Source of the DNA: UBA2588 sp964343075
GTDB lineage: Bacteria > Chloroflexota > Dehalococcoidia > Lucifugimonadales > UBA3495
Length of the DNA stretch: 33,990 nucleotides
Assembly (NCBI GenBank): GCA_964343075.1
Contig: CAYFGT010000014.1
Location: 1 to 33,990, forward strand
Reading direction: 5' to 3'
The notes beneath the pieces are model-generated. The model searched no databases and was not told the origin of the DNA. It saw only the letters and a list, made by a program, of their open reading frames with translations. Positions 1 through 7,736 of the stretch are shown piece after piece. The translations under genes and the position numbers were made by a program. Within the stretch, counting starts at the first letter, position 1, and each line of letters begins with the position of its first letter.

Positions 1-327
1 CCAGTCATCATTGCTGAAATTGGATTGTATTATGCTTCTGGAAGTATTGCGGATGTTGTACTTTCTGACAACTTCTATACTGGAGGTCAAGCTGTAGGGC
101 TTGCTGGTACTCTGATTCAATTTGTTGGATTTGCTATAGTTGGAATAGGAATCTTACTGCAGAAAAACTTTAACCAAATTATCGCATGGCTATTTATTTT
201 GGTAGGAATAATAGGAGCAGTGATTTGCATCGCTGCATATGACTCTCAAATTCTAGGAATAGCTTATGTTGGCTATGTTGTAGCGACTGTGCTTGTAGGC
301 ATCAATCGGTTCAGGGCTAACGCATAA
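1..327 (+). CDS. Integral membrane protein, C-terminal part (5' end outside window)
   Basis: The reading frame is open to the first base of the window, so this is the 3' part of a longer gene; the in-frame TTG at 25 is not a convincing start. About 108 codons are visible. They contain three hydrophobic stretches rich in Ile, Val, Gly and Ala, which are probable membrane segments near the end of the protein, and the chain ends with a short basic tail (NRFRANA). I do not recognise the family. The gene is closed by a strong intrinsic terminator 24 bases after its stop, so it is the last gene of its transcription unit and is separate from the transporter that follows. Confidence 0.7.
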   Translation, partial: PVIIAEIGLYYASGSIADVVLSDNFYTGGQAVGLAGTLIQFVGFAIVGIGILLQKNFNQIIAWLFILVGIIGAVICIAAYDSQILGIAYVGYVVATVLVGINRFRANA

Positions 328-351
328 CCATTTAACTAAATACACTCGTTT

Positions 352-390
352 ACAATGGGAGATCGAAAGATCTCCCATTGTTTCATTTTT
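352..390 (+). terminator. Strong rho-independent terminator
   Basis: A perfect 13-bp stem (352-364 with 369-381) is closed by a GAAA tetraloop (365-368) and followed by TTCATTTTT at 382-390. The loop is of the very stable GNRA type. It ends transcription of the membrane protein gene and isolates it from the MFS gene, whose start codon lies only 10 bases beyond the T-run. Confidence 0.93.
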
Positions 391-400
391 AAAGGGTTTA

Positions 401-1681
401 ATGCTCAAAAACATTTACAATTGGTACCCTAGAGTACCCTTCTTTTATGGGTGGCTCATATTAATCGCCTCTTTCTTTTCTACGTTCGCTGCAACATCTG
501 TTGCGCAAGTCGTGCTTGGAGGCATACAAATTTATATTTTGGACGATACCGGATGGGACCGTGCTAATTTTTCTATTGTGATTGCTTTGGGGACTTGGAT
601 ATCGGGATTCATCAGTCCATTTATTGGGAAATTGGCAGATAAATACGGACCTAGGCAAATGATGCCGTTGTGTTTATTAATCGTTGGTTTATGTTATTTC
701 ACGATTTATGGTTTTCCTGGATTTTGGACCTTTTCGGTTGGATATATTATTGCGAGGGCACTAAGCTCTCCAATCTTGATAAGTATTGTCCCTGGCACTA
801 TCGCTGTCAATTTTTTTAGACGAAAGAGAGGAGTGGCTTTATCAATAGCTATGATGTCTCGTCCAGTCGCAGGCGCTATTAATGTCCAATTGATAGCATT
901 TATCACACAAATCTATGGATGGCGGGCTGCTTTTAACATATTAGGGTGGTTTTCAATTTTACTGAGTTTACCGCTATTTTTAATAATGAGGCGTCGGCCT
1001 GAAGATATAGGATTAAACCCAGATGGAGACCTTGACCTTGACTCATTAAATCCAGATACCGTTCATCCTACTAGAGAATTCAGTTGGAATTTCAAAGATG
1101 CTATTAAGACACAAGCATTTTGGATATTGGCTATGGTTGCTTCATTTGTAACTTTAGCATCTTCTAGCGTTCAGTTTACTCTTGTTCCATATTATGTGGA
1201 CATTGTTGGTTTATCTAAATTTCAATCTGCTACCATTTTCAGTGTGGGGACTTTGCTAGCACTTGCAACTGTGTTGTGGGGAATTGTTTCTGACAGGATA
1301 AGTCCGCGTCTGGTTTTGATATTTATCCTGTTGGTCGGGGCAGGATTAATGATACTTCTTATAAATGTCAGCAATATATATCAGGTTTGGATTTTTGCAA
1401 TTCTGTGGGGGATTTTTTCAGGAGCGGTTCAAGAAATGACTATACAGGCTGTATTAGCACAATATTTTGGTCGTGATTCGTATGGTAGTCTCAGCGGTGC
1501 TATTGGCCCGATGCAAATCACTGCATTGGGGTTTGGGACTACTTTTGGGTTGTTCTTGCATAATTTGACTGGTTCTTATACCGTGGTTTATCTTACGATT
1601 GGAATGATTTATGTGGGTTGTGCTGTATTGACAGTAGCGGCTCGGCAGCCTCAATTGAATATGAATCAGGAGATGAAATAA
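401..1681 (+). CDS. MFS transporter (12 transmembrane segments)
   Basis: A 426-residue major facilitator superfamily permease of the inner membrane, of the usual length for the family. The signature loop between segments 2 and 3 is present as GKLADKYGPRQM (residues 76-87). The cytoplasmic loop after segment 6 begins RRRPEDIGLNPDG (197-209), as in MFS proteins of the oxalate/monocarboxylate (OFA-like) type, so an organic anion is a plausible substrate, although sequence alone does not settle it. The ATG at 401 follows AAAGGG with 4 bases of spacing. The stop overlaps the start of the glutaredoxin-like gene (TAATG), implying translational coupling. Confidence 0.9.
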   Translation: MLKNIYNWYPRVPFFYGWLILIASFFSTFAATSVAQVVLGGIQIYILDDTGWDRANFSIVIALGTWISGFISPFIGKLADKYGPRQMMPLCLLIVGLCYFTIYGFPGFWTFSVGYIIARALSSPILISIVPGTIAVNFFRRKRGVALSIAMMSRPVAGAINVQLIAFITQIYGWRAAFNILGWFSILLSLPLFLIMRRRPEDIGLNPDGDLDLDSLNPDTVHPTREFSWNFKDAIKTQAFWILAMVASFVTLASSSVQFTLVPYYVDIVGLSKFQSATIFSVGTLLALATVLWGIVSDRISPRLVLIFILLVGAGLMILLINVSNIYQVWIFAILWGIFSGAVQEMTIQAVLAQYFGRDSYGSLSGAIGPMQITALGFGTTFGLFLHNLTGSYTVVYLTIGMIYVGCAVLTVAARQPQLNMNQEMK

Positions 1682-1920
1682 TGGAAATTAAGATGTACGG
1701 CACAACTTGGTGCGGGGATTGCAAACGGGCAAAAGCCTTCTTTGAAAAACACAATATTGAATTTGACTGGTTCGATACTGACACTAGCGTCGACTTTGAA
1801 AATTACGTAAAAAGCTTAAATGACGGTAAACGAATTGTTCCGACTATCCTGTTTGAAGATGGTTCAATGTTGGTAGAACCATCCGATGCTGAATTGGCTG
1901 AAAAATTAGGGGTTAATTAA
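1681..1920 (+). CDS. Glutaredoxin-like protein (mycoredoxin type)
   Basis: A 79-residue thioredoxin-fold redox protein. The active site is WCGDC (residues 10-14 by this start), and the cis-proline loop reads RIVPTILFEDG, which normally contacts the thiol substrate. This arrangement resembles the glutaredoxin/mycoredoxin (Mrx1/NrdH-like) families, which reduce mixed disulfides with a low-molecular-weight thiol; CGDC is a variant of the usual CGYC or CPYC. The start chosen is the ATG at 1681 because an AGGAG lies 8 bases upstream and it forms a TAATG overlap with the MFS gene. The frame is open further upstream, but those codons lie inside the MFS gene. The stop shares TTAA with the stop of the convergent gene on the other strand. 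Confidence 0.88.
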   Translation: MEIKMYGTTWCGDCKRAKAFFEKHNIEFDWFDTDTSVDFENYVKSLNDGKRIVPTILFEDGSMLVEPSDAELAEKLGVN

Positions 1921-2375
1921 GATAGCAATTTAGCGATTGCTTCTTTACGATAGTTAAATATTTCTTCCAGTTTTTTTCTTATGAATAGGCTGTTACATAT
2001 ATCTCCGAGCATCCCAAAAGGCGGAGAATAGGTAACAAGGTCTCTCATGTCGATTCCGTCAGGAGTTTCTGTAAAGAAATGCTGATGATGCCAAAAAGAA
2101 TACGGTCCAAGTCGTTGTTCGTCTACAAAAAACTCGTTTTCACGGATGTGAGTAATTTCTGTAACCCAGTCGTTTTTGATGTTGAAGAAGGGACTAACTT
2201 TGTATGAAATAATCATGCCTTCATACATTACTTCTGGAATGTCAGGTGATGTGATGTCAAACCCCATGTACTCGGGTGTTATGATTTTCAAGTTGCGGGG
2301 ATTAGCTATAAACTCCCATACTGTATTCATGTCAGCTTTGATTAACTGTTGATAATTTAATTGATAAAAAGACAT
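1917..2375 (-). CDS. SRPBCC (START/polyketide cyclase-like) domain protein
   Basis: A 152-residue protein that looks like a single SRPBCC ligand-binding fold. It starts with a strand and helix typical of the family (IKADMNTVWEFIANPRNL, residues 12-29), continues with alternating strands and ends with a long amphipathic helix (about 130-150). These proteins hold hydrophobic ligands in a helix-grip cavity, and some are cyclases or hydratases; no catalytic role can be read here. It lies 13 bases downstream of the SDR-DUF2867 gene on the same strand. SRPBCC proteins often neighbour such SDRs, so a shared lipid-like or aromatic substrate is plausible. It is the last gene of the minus-strand cluster. 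Confidence 0.75.
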   Translation of the reverse strand: MSFYQLNYQQLIKADMNTVWEFIANPRNLKIITPEYMGFDITSPDIPEVMYEGMIISYKVSPFFNIKNDWVTEITHIRENEFFVDEQRLGPYSFWHHQHFFTETPDGIDMRDLVTYSPPFGMLGDICNSLFIRKKLEEIFNYRKEAIAKLLS

Positions 2376-2388
2376 AGGCGACCTTCAA

Positions 2389-3804
2389 TTATTTTGATAG
2401 TTCCTTTATCAAACCCCTAAAAATGAACGCATGAAATGGTAACAATATGTACCAGTATATTCTACCTAAGATTCCTCGAGGCCTAAATGTGGCTGTTTGT
2501 AATAATGTATTATCTCGAATCTGGAATTCAAGCCACGCTTGTCCAGGTACCTTCATTTCCGCAAACAAAATTAAACGACGGTCCTTTTTGCTTACAAAGC
2601 ATACTTTCCAAAAATCGATCTTGTCTCCGACATTTATTTCTGAAGGATCGCTTCTACCGATACCGAAACCTATTCCTCCTATCATTTTGTCTAGCAAGGC
2701 TCGAAGTTTCCATAACCAATTTGCGTAGTACCAACCGGTATCTCCTCCTATAGACCATATTCTATCTAAAGTGGTTGCTATGTCTCGAATTGGTGAGGTT
2801 TTTCTATCTTGAACACATCCGAAGGTCGGTGTGTATATCCAATCTGATGGTATATCAATTTGATCTTGGGACTTATACCGTCTAGCTTTTGTAGTAGCAA
2901 TGTAAGAATGCTCTAGTTCAGGCATTGCTATAGATAATGCAGAAACATAATTCATTGGTTGGATACCTAATAATTTTTGTAATGAGTTATCACGGCAAGT
3001 TATATCAATTTTCATACTACTTACTAATGCATGAGCCAATCTATACGAAGTGGCGGTTACTAGATATAACCAATATGAAGATAGACGTGGGGTTAGCACA
3101 GGGACACTGATAATTAGCCGTCGTAATTTACGGAATCTAGCGTAGGCCAACAACATTTCCTTATACGTCAGGATGTCTGGGCCTCCTATGTCAAATACTT
3201 TGTTGTAGGTTAAGGTGTTTTTCATGGTCAGATGTAAAAACTGGATTGCATCAAAAATTGATATTGGCTGACATTTGGTTTTTAGCCATTTGGGAGTGAT
3301 CATTACTGGTAATTTCTCTACTAAGTCTCGGATAATTTCAAAGGATCCGCTTCCTGAACCCACAACTATTCCAGATCTTATGGATGTGAAATTGTAAGTC
3401 CCGCTTGATAAAGTCGATTCCACTGCTTTTCGAGAGGCAAGGTGCTTAGATAAGTTGTTTTCGTTTAATATTCCGCCTAGGTATATAACATGGTCTACCT
3501 GGGTCTTGGAAATCGCATGCTGGAAATTATTCGCACATTCCAACTCAAGGTTTGCATAATTGGATGATCCAGACATGGAATGCATCAAATAGTATGCTAC
3601 ATCTATGTCAGTAGGGATTTGATTGAGACTTTGGGGGTCAAGAAAATCAACTTGTATGGTCGTAACATGATCGATTATAGAAACTGAGGGATTGAATTTA
3701 CTTTTATCTCTAACGCAACAAATTACTTCGTGTCCTGCAGATACTAACGTGGGTAATAAGTGTGATCCAATATATCCAGTTGCGCCCGTTAATAGGATTT
3801 TCAT
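2389..3804 (-). CDS. SDR-family NAD(P)-binding protein with C-terminal DUF2867 domain
   Basis: A 471-residue two-domain protein. The N-terminal half is an atypical short-chain dehydrogenase (NmrA/complex-I-like) with the Rossmann glycine motif TGATGYIG at residues 6-13. The C-terminal part, about 340-465, carries the features of DUF2867: the GGDTGWYYANWLWKLR region, then a DKIDFWKV strand and PGQAWLEFQI. The classical SDR catalytic YxxxK is not obvious, so it may bind NAD(P) for a reduction of unknown type or act as a sensor. It is followed by the SRPBCC gene with 13 bases between. The function is unknown; the architecture call is firm. Confidence 0.82.
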   Translation of the reverse strand: MKILLTGATGYIGSHLLPTLVSAGHEVICCVRDKSKFNPSVSIIDHVTTIQVDFLDPQSLNQIPTDIDVAYYLMHSMSGSSNYANLELECANNFQHAISKTQVDHVIYLGGILNENNLSKHLASRKAVESTLSSGTYNFTSIRSGIVVGSGSGSFEIIRDLVEKLPVMITPKWLKTKCQPISIFDAIQFLHLTMKNTLTYNKVFDIGGPDILTYKEMLLAYARFRKLRRLIISVPVLTPRLSSYWLYLVTATSYRLAHALVSSMKIDITCRDNSLQKLLGIQPMNYVSALSIAMPELEHSYIATTKARRYKSQDQIDIPSDWIYTPTFGCVQDRKTSPIRDIATTLDRIWSIGGDTGWYYANWLWKLRALLDKMIGGIGFGIGRSDPSEINVGDKIDFWKVCFVSKKDRRLILFAEMKVPGQAWLEFQIRDNTLLQTATFRPRGILGRIYWYILLPFHAFIFRGLIKELSK

Positions 3805-3872
3805 TGGGATGGTAGTGTCTCTCTATTGTAATAAATTCTCAGGTGCTGTAGCAGTTTTATTGTACAATGCGA

Positions 3873-4970
3873 TTATATTATAGCATTTTTTAGTTTAGGA
3901 GATACTTTTTCCGCAACCAGTGCGACGGATTCATTAACTTGGTCCTTTGTGAGTAACCCTCCAACATTTGGTTCTATTACCACTCCGGCAAGCCCCATTT
4001 CTTGTTCAGCGTACTTGAGTTTTTCTATAACTTGTTCTGGGGTACCATAGGCAAGTCGTCCTTCAAGCAAGTCTTCATAAGTTAGGCTAGACAAGGCTTC
4101 TGCTCGTTTTGCTAGATTATCGGCATCATCTGGTCCAGCGTTCTTGGCAGCGTTAACCGCATTTTCAGCTTGTCTCTTGAATGCATTCATTACACCTTCC
4201 TTAGGGTTTTCCAATGCCTTTGTTGGATTCTCATGCACATACACTGGTATGCGCATATAAATTTCAGGGGTTCCAGAATGCCCAGCTTCTTTCCAAGCGT
4301 CTTTATAAAGTTGTAGGCTTTTTGCTGCTGCAGGTATGTCGGAACCTCTCAAGCCCGTAGCTAAAGGAAAACCTTGATGGCCTACAACAGGGAAAGTATC
4401 AGGAGTGTTTGCTGCGATAATTATAGGAGGGTGAGGTGTTTGATAAGGTTGTGGCATAACGGCTACATCTTCGAATTCATAGTATTTGCCTTTATGATTA
4501 AGTCTCTCATCAGTCCATGATTTCAATATTATGTCCAGGTTTTCTTGGAACATATCTCTACTTTCAGAATATGGGACACCGTATCCTTGATATGATTTTG
4601 GGAAGCTACTTCTTCCTATTCCAAAGATTAGTCTTCCTTGACTTATGTGATCTACCGTGGCAGCTTCTTCTGCAAGTCGTATAGGATGACACAAAGGTAA
4701 CACGCTAACACCGGTAGCAATTTTAATTTTCTCTGTTCTAGCAGCAATAGCTCCAGCCATTACTAGAGGGACTGAGACAATGGATGGGATTCCTCCTCCC
4801 ATAGGATCTGTAGGTCTTCGATGGGCTGCGAAATGTCGTTCTGCCAGCCATACTCCATCTATACCATGTTTTTCTGCTGTGTCAGCTAAACTAAACGCTT
4901 CAGCAAAAGCCTCTTCTTGCGATGCATCTTTCCGGAAATCACATTCCATAACCAAGCCGATGTGTTTCAT
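3873..4970 (-). CDS. LLM-class flavin-dependent oxidoreductase (luciferase-like monooxygenase)
   Basis: A 365-residue TIM-barrel flavoenzyme of the bacterial luciferase superfamily. Visible family marks are WLAERHF at residues 41-47, whose His matches the catalytic His region of luciferase alpha, then TGVSVLPLCHPIRLAEEAATVD and the GRLIFGIGRS loop that wraps the flavin phosphate. Family members use reduced FMN or F420 and O2 to insert oxygen or cleave C-C, C-S or C-N bonds; the substrate cannot be deduced. The gene sits in the minus-strand cluster after two acyl-CoA dehydrogenases and the YHS protein. That supports a role in breaking down organic compounds before or after CoA activation. The ATG at 4970 fits the family N-terminus. 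Confidence 0.88.
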   Translation of the reverse strand: MKHIGLVMECDFRKDASQEEAFAEAFSLADTAEKHGIDGVWLAERHFAAHRRPTDPMGGGIPSIVSVPLVMAGAIAARTEKIKIATGVSVLPLCHPIRLAEEAATVDHISQGRLIFGIGRSSFPKSYQGYGVPYSESRDMFQENLDIILKSWTDERLNHKGKYYEFEDVAVMPQPYQTPHPPIIIAANTPDTFPVVGHQGFPLATGLRGSDIPAAAKSLQLYKDAWKEAGHSGTPEIYMRIPVYVHENPTKALENPKEGVMNAFKRQAENAVNAAKNAGPDDADNLAKRAEALSSLTYEDLLEGRLAYGTPEQVIEKLKYAEQEMGLAGVVIEPNVGGLLTKDQVNESVALVAEKVSPKLKNAII

Positions 4971-4993
4971 GTTACGCTCCCAAAATACTGTTA

Positions 4994-5191
4994 TTAATTT
5001 ACGTAATTGGTGGGTGCTGCTAGAAAGTTATTTCTGCATTGCAATCCACAGAAATAGTACCATTCTCCATTGTAAAAACTACGGGTCCCTGCATTAGGAT
5101 CTACTTCATCCGCACCATGAGTTGTTTGGCCTGTTGTAGACCTCGCTGCATCTAAATCAATTTCTGTTTTACACACTATACATGTATGCAT
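4994..5191 (-). CDS. Small YHS/TRASH-type zinc-binding protein
   Basis: A 65-residue protein with four cysteines: a CxxC pair at 4 and 7, and C48 and C52 inside NGEWYYFCGLQCRNNF. The second half is the signature of YHS/TRASH domains, a treble-clef-like metal site common in metal-handling proteins and in small partners of oxygenases. The ATG at 5191 is preceded by AGGAG. It sits 23 bases upstream of the flavin monooxygenase gene and 12 bases after the acyl-CoA dehydrogenase stop, so it is cotranscribed with both. It may bind a metal for, or act with, the neighbouring oxidoreductase; that role is inference. Confidence 0.75.
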   Translation of the reverse strand: MHTCIVCKTEIDLDAARSTTGQTTHGADEVDPNAGTRSFYNGEWYYFCGLQCRNNFLAAPTNYVN

Positions 5192-5203
5192 TTATTACTC
5201 CTA

Positions 5204-6382
5204 TTACGTCTTTGCTGCTTCTAGATTCATTCCCAGTCTTACCGGACCATCGTGTGCAATTAAAGCACTTGCAATTCTTTTACGATGTTCATAAGTTGTT
5301 CCTAATCGCATAGTCCATGCCGCAATTCTCCGATACCATAAGTGCAGGTCGAATTCCATCATGAAGCCCATGCCGCCATGTATCACTTGAGAAGTCCTTG
5401 CTGTACTGAGACATTTTTCATTACAAAATGACTTGGCTTGAGACACTTCTATCGAGTAGGGTAATCCTTGGTCCATTTTCCAGAGAGACTCGAAAGTCAG
5501 TAGTTCGCAACCGTCGACCCAAATCGTCATGTCTGCACACATGTGGCTTACTGATTGGAAAGCTGCGATAGGTCTGCCAAAGGCAGTCCTGTTCTTAGCA
5601 TAGTCGATAGCAATTTCTGAATCTTTTCTTGCTGCTCCTACTAATTGGGCACATAGGAGTGCAGTTGATTTGTCTAGCATTTCTGATATCACTGTCCAAC
5701 CATCTCCTATTTCACCAATAATATTTCGAATTGAAACTGATAGATTATTGATCTCGATCCGGCTCTGTTTGTCTTTAGCTATAGTTGTTAGTGGAATATT
5801 TGTGAAAGCAGAATCGTTCGCGTCAGCAATAAATACCGTCAAACCGTGTTGTGGGTCGGTCTCGTTAGAAGTTCTGCAAACTATTAGAATTTGGTCAGCT
5901 GCCTCGAAGTTATCTACAAACATCTTTGTGCCATTGACGATTAATTTGTCTCCTTGGACTTCTCCAGTTGTATGAATAGTTTCAGGAAGATATCTAGGAT
6001 CTTCTTCCGTGAATGCCCAAGTTAGAATTTGGTTCCCATCTGCAACAAGTGGCAAAATGTCATGTTTTTGCTGTTCTGTTCCAAAACTTGATATTGCTAA
6101 TGCTGCTGTCATAGTGCTGTGAAACGGTACAGGAGCCAAAACGCGCCCTGTTTCTGCCATCACTATGCCAAGAGTAGTCATTCCAAATCCACTACCTCCA
6201 TAGGCTTCTGGGATTACTAAACTTAGCCAGCCAACCTCTGACATCTTAGACCACAGCTCTCTAGAATATCCTTGGTCGTCTTTTTCCATTTCCCTTACAA
6301 GAGATGTGGGGCACTCTGCCTCAAAAAACTCTCTGGCAGAATTTCTTATCATTTGTTCTTCTTCGTTAGGTAGTACGTCCAT
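5204..6382 (-). CDS. Acyl-CoA dehydrogenase family protein (divergent subunit)
   Basis: A 392-residue flavoprotein with the three-domain acyl-CoA dehydrogenase layout: an N-terminal helical domain with PEAYGGSG (58-65), a beta domain with WAFTEEDP (122-129) and NGTKMFV (150-156), and a C-terminal helical domain with an HGGMGF motif. The FAD-contact segment is altered from the common TEPxAGSD form. The position that carries the catalytic Glu in medium-chain enzymes reads RLGT instead of YEGT. Together with the adjacent acyl-CoA dehydrogenase this resembles the heteromeric alpha2beta2 enzymes known from actinobacterial steroid degradation, where the subunits are unequal. It would pass electrons to the ETF encoded just upstream. 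Confidence 0.85.
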   Translation of the reverse strand: MDVLPNEEEQMIRNSAREFFEAECPTSLVREMEKDDQGYSRELWSKMSEVGWLSLVIPEAYGGSGFGMTTLGIVMAETGRVLAPVPFHSTMTAALAISSFGTEQQKHDILPLVADGNQILTWAFTEEDPRYLPETIHTTGEVQGDKLIVNGTKMFVDNFEAADQILIVCRTSNETDPQHGLTVFIADANDSAFTNIPLTTIAKDKQSRIEINNLSVSIRNIIGEIGDGWTVISEMLDKSTALLCAQLVGAARKDSEIAIDYAKNRTAFGRPIAAFQSVSHMCADMTIWVDGCELLTFESLWKMDQGLPYSIEVSQAKSFCNEKCLSTARTSQVIHGGMGFMMEFDLHLWYRRIAAWTMRLGTTYEHRKRIASALIAHDGPVRLGMNLEAAKT

Positions 6383-6408
6383 TATGTTCCCTTTGTAAAA
6401 TGATTTTT

Positions 6409-7614
6409 TTATCCTCTAGGTAATCCCAATCCTCTTCTAGACACTTGGTCTTTCATTACTTGAACGCTTCCATGATTTATTCCAGACTGAAAGGCTCCCA
6501 TTAAGTTGTGAGCAAACACGCCACCATCAATGTTGTCTTCGGAACCGTTGAGTAATTGCCCGTACAACCCGAGCATTTGCGATACTGACTCGGTAGTTCG
6601 TACTCCGTGCTCTGGAGCCCAAATTTTTTCGGCAGATCCTTCATAAGTAAAAGTGTCTCCTCGTTCTACCATCGACATACTACGTAGCGTCATCAATCTA
6701 CACACTTGCCCGTCTATCCATAAATCGGCTAGCTTGTCGGTAACTGACGGATCCTCAGTAAGGTCGTAATTACCCAACGAGTTTTCTTTGGTCCAATTAA
6801 TAATATCCTCGTCTCTGCGTACTGATAGAAGGTATCTACTGGCACCCACTCTATCGAGATTTAGTCCCATCGCCCCAACGTACCAACCTTGGTTTTCTTC
6901 CCCTAACATTGCTGAGGCAGGTATTCTGACATTTTCAAAAAATGTTTCGTTGGTTCGGTCGTCTCCGTATGTGGTTTTATGAGGAGCCTTTGGTTCGTTT
7001 TGAATTGTCCATAAAGGGCGAACAGTTATCCCAGGAGTGTCCATTGGAATCAAGAATATGGATATACCTTTATGTTTGGGTGCGTCTGGATCTGTTCGAG
7101 CCATTAAATATATGTGAGTAGCGTAGTGAGCAGCAGTAGTGTACATTTTTTGCCCGTTGATAACGAAGTCATCTCCATCGCGCACGGCGCGACACTGTAG
7201 ACTAGCTAAATCAGCACCCCCCTGGGGTTCTGTAAATCCTAAGGCAAAAGATATTTCCCCTTTAATCATCCCTGGCAAGAAATACTTCTTTTGTTCTTCA
7301 GTTCCTGCTGCGAGGATAGCAGGGGCTCCGCTGCCAGCACCTCCGACCTGTATTCCAACACGAGAAAATTCTTCTTCTACGATATATTGATCGATTCTAC
7401 TACCCCCTTGGCCACCATATTCCTTTGGCCAGCTGATTCCAACCCAGCCCTTTTCACTGATCATCTTATAGATATCGCTTGTAAGTGAACCTCTATTTTG
7501 TCTTGATCCAAACTGTTCAATTTCAGTTTGAACTTCGTTGGTTATGTGTTCCTTAATGAAGGCTTGTACTTCTTGACGAAGAGTTTCTTGCTGGGGGGTA
7601 TATGCGAAATCCAT
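6409..7614 (-). CDS. Acyl-CoA dehydrogenase family protein
   Basis: A 401-residue enzyme with clear family motifs: WPKEYGGQGG (62-71), GFTEPQGGADLASL (126-139) and NGQKMYTT (153-160), and the C-terminal LGLPRG ending shared by FadE-type proteins. It would oxidise an acyl-CoA at the alpha-beta bond using FAD. At the usual catalytic Glu position before the GT/GS of the last helix I read His (NHGS), so the base must lie elsewhere, as in isovaleryl-type enzymes, or the activity is shared with the neighbour. The start at 7614 has AGGAG 7 bases upstream. A possible promoter lies in the 122-base gap before it. The next gene follows after 26 bases. Confidence 0.88.
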   Translation of the reverse strand: MDFAYTPQQETLRQEVQAFIKEHITNEVQTEIEQFGSRQNRGSLTSDIYKMISEKGWVGISWPKEYGGQGGSRIDQYIVEEEFSRVGIQVGGAGSGAPAILAAGTEEQKKYFLPGMIKGEISFALGFTEPQGGADLASLQCRAVRDGDDFVINGQKMYTTAAHYATHIYLMARTDPDAPKHKGISIFLIPMDTPGITVRPLWTIQNEPKAPHKTTYGDDRTNETFFENVRIPASAMLGEENQGWYVGAMGLNLDRVGASRYLLSVRRDEDIINWTKENSLGNYDLTEDPSVTDKLADLWIDGQVCRLMTLRSMSMVERGDTFTYEGSAEKIWAPEHGVRTTESVSQMLGLYGQLLNGSEDNIDGGVFAHNLMGAFQSGINHGSVQVMKDQVSRRGLGLPRG

Positions 7615-7659
7615 ATATTCTCCTATATTATGAGGAATCTTAACAATGATGACCTAGAT

Positions 7660-7688
7660 ATTTTGACGGTTTCAAACAGTAGTGTCAA
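7660..7688 (-). promoter_or_regulatory. Possible promoter for the acyl-CoA dehydrogenase operon
   Basis: In the 122-base gap between the ETF gene and the acyl-CoA dehydrogenase, the minus strand reads TTGACA (7683-7688), a 17-base spacer and CAAAAT (7660-7665). The -35 box is perfect and the -10 box matches 4 of 6. It would allow the downstream genes to be transcribed separately from the ETF. I see no terminator in the gap, so read-through from the ETF gene is also likely. Confidence 0.4.
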
Positions 7689-7736
7689 ATTTGCATAGTA
7701 TTGAATAACCACCTTAGATTCCCAAACTCGTTTTAG

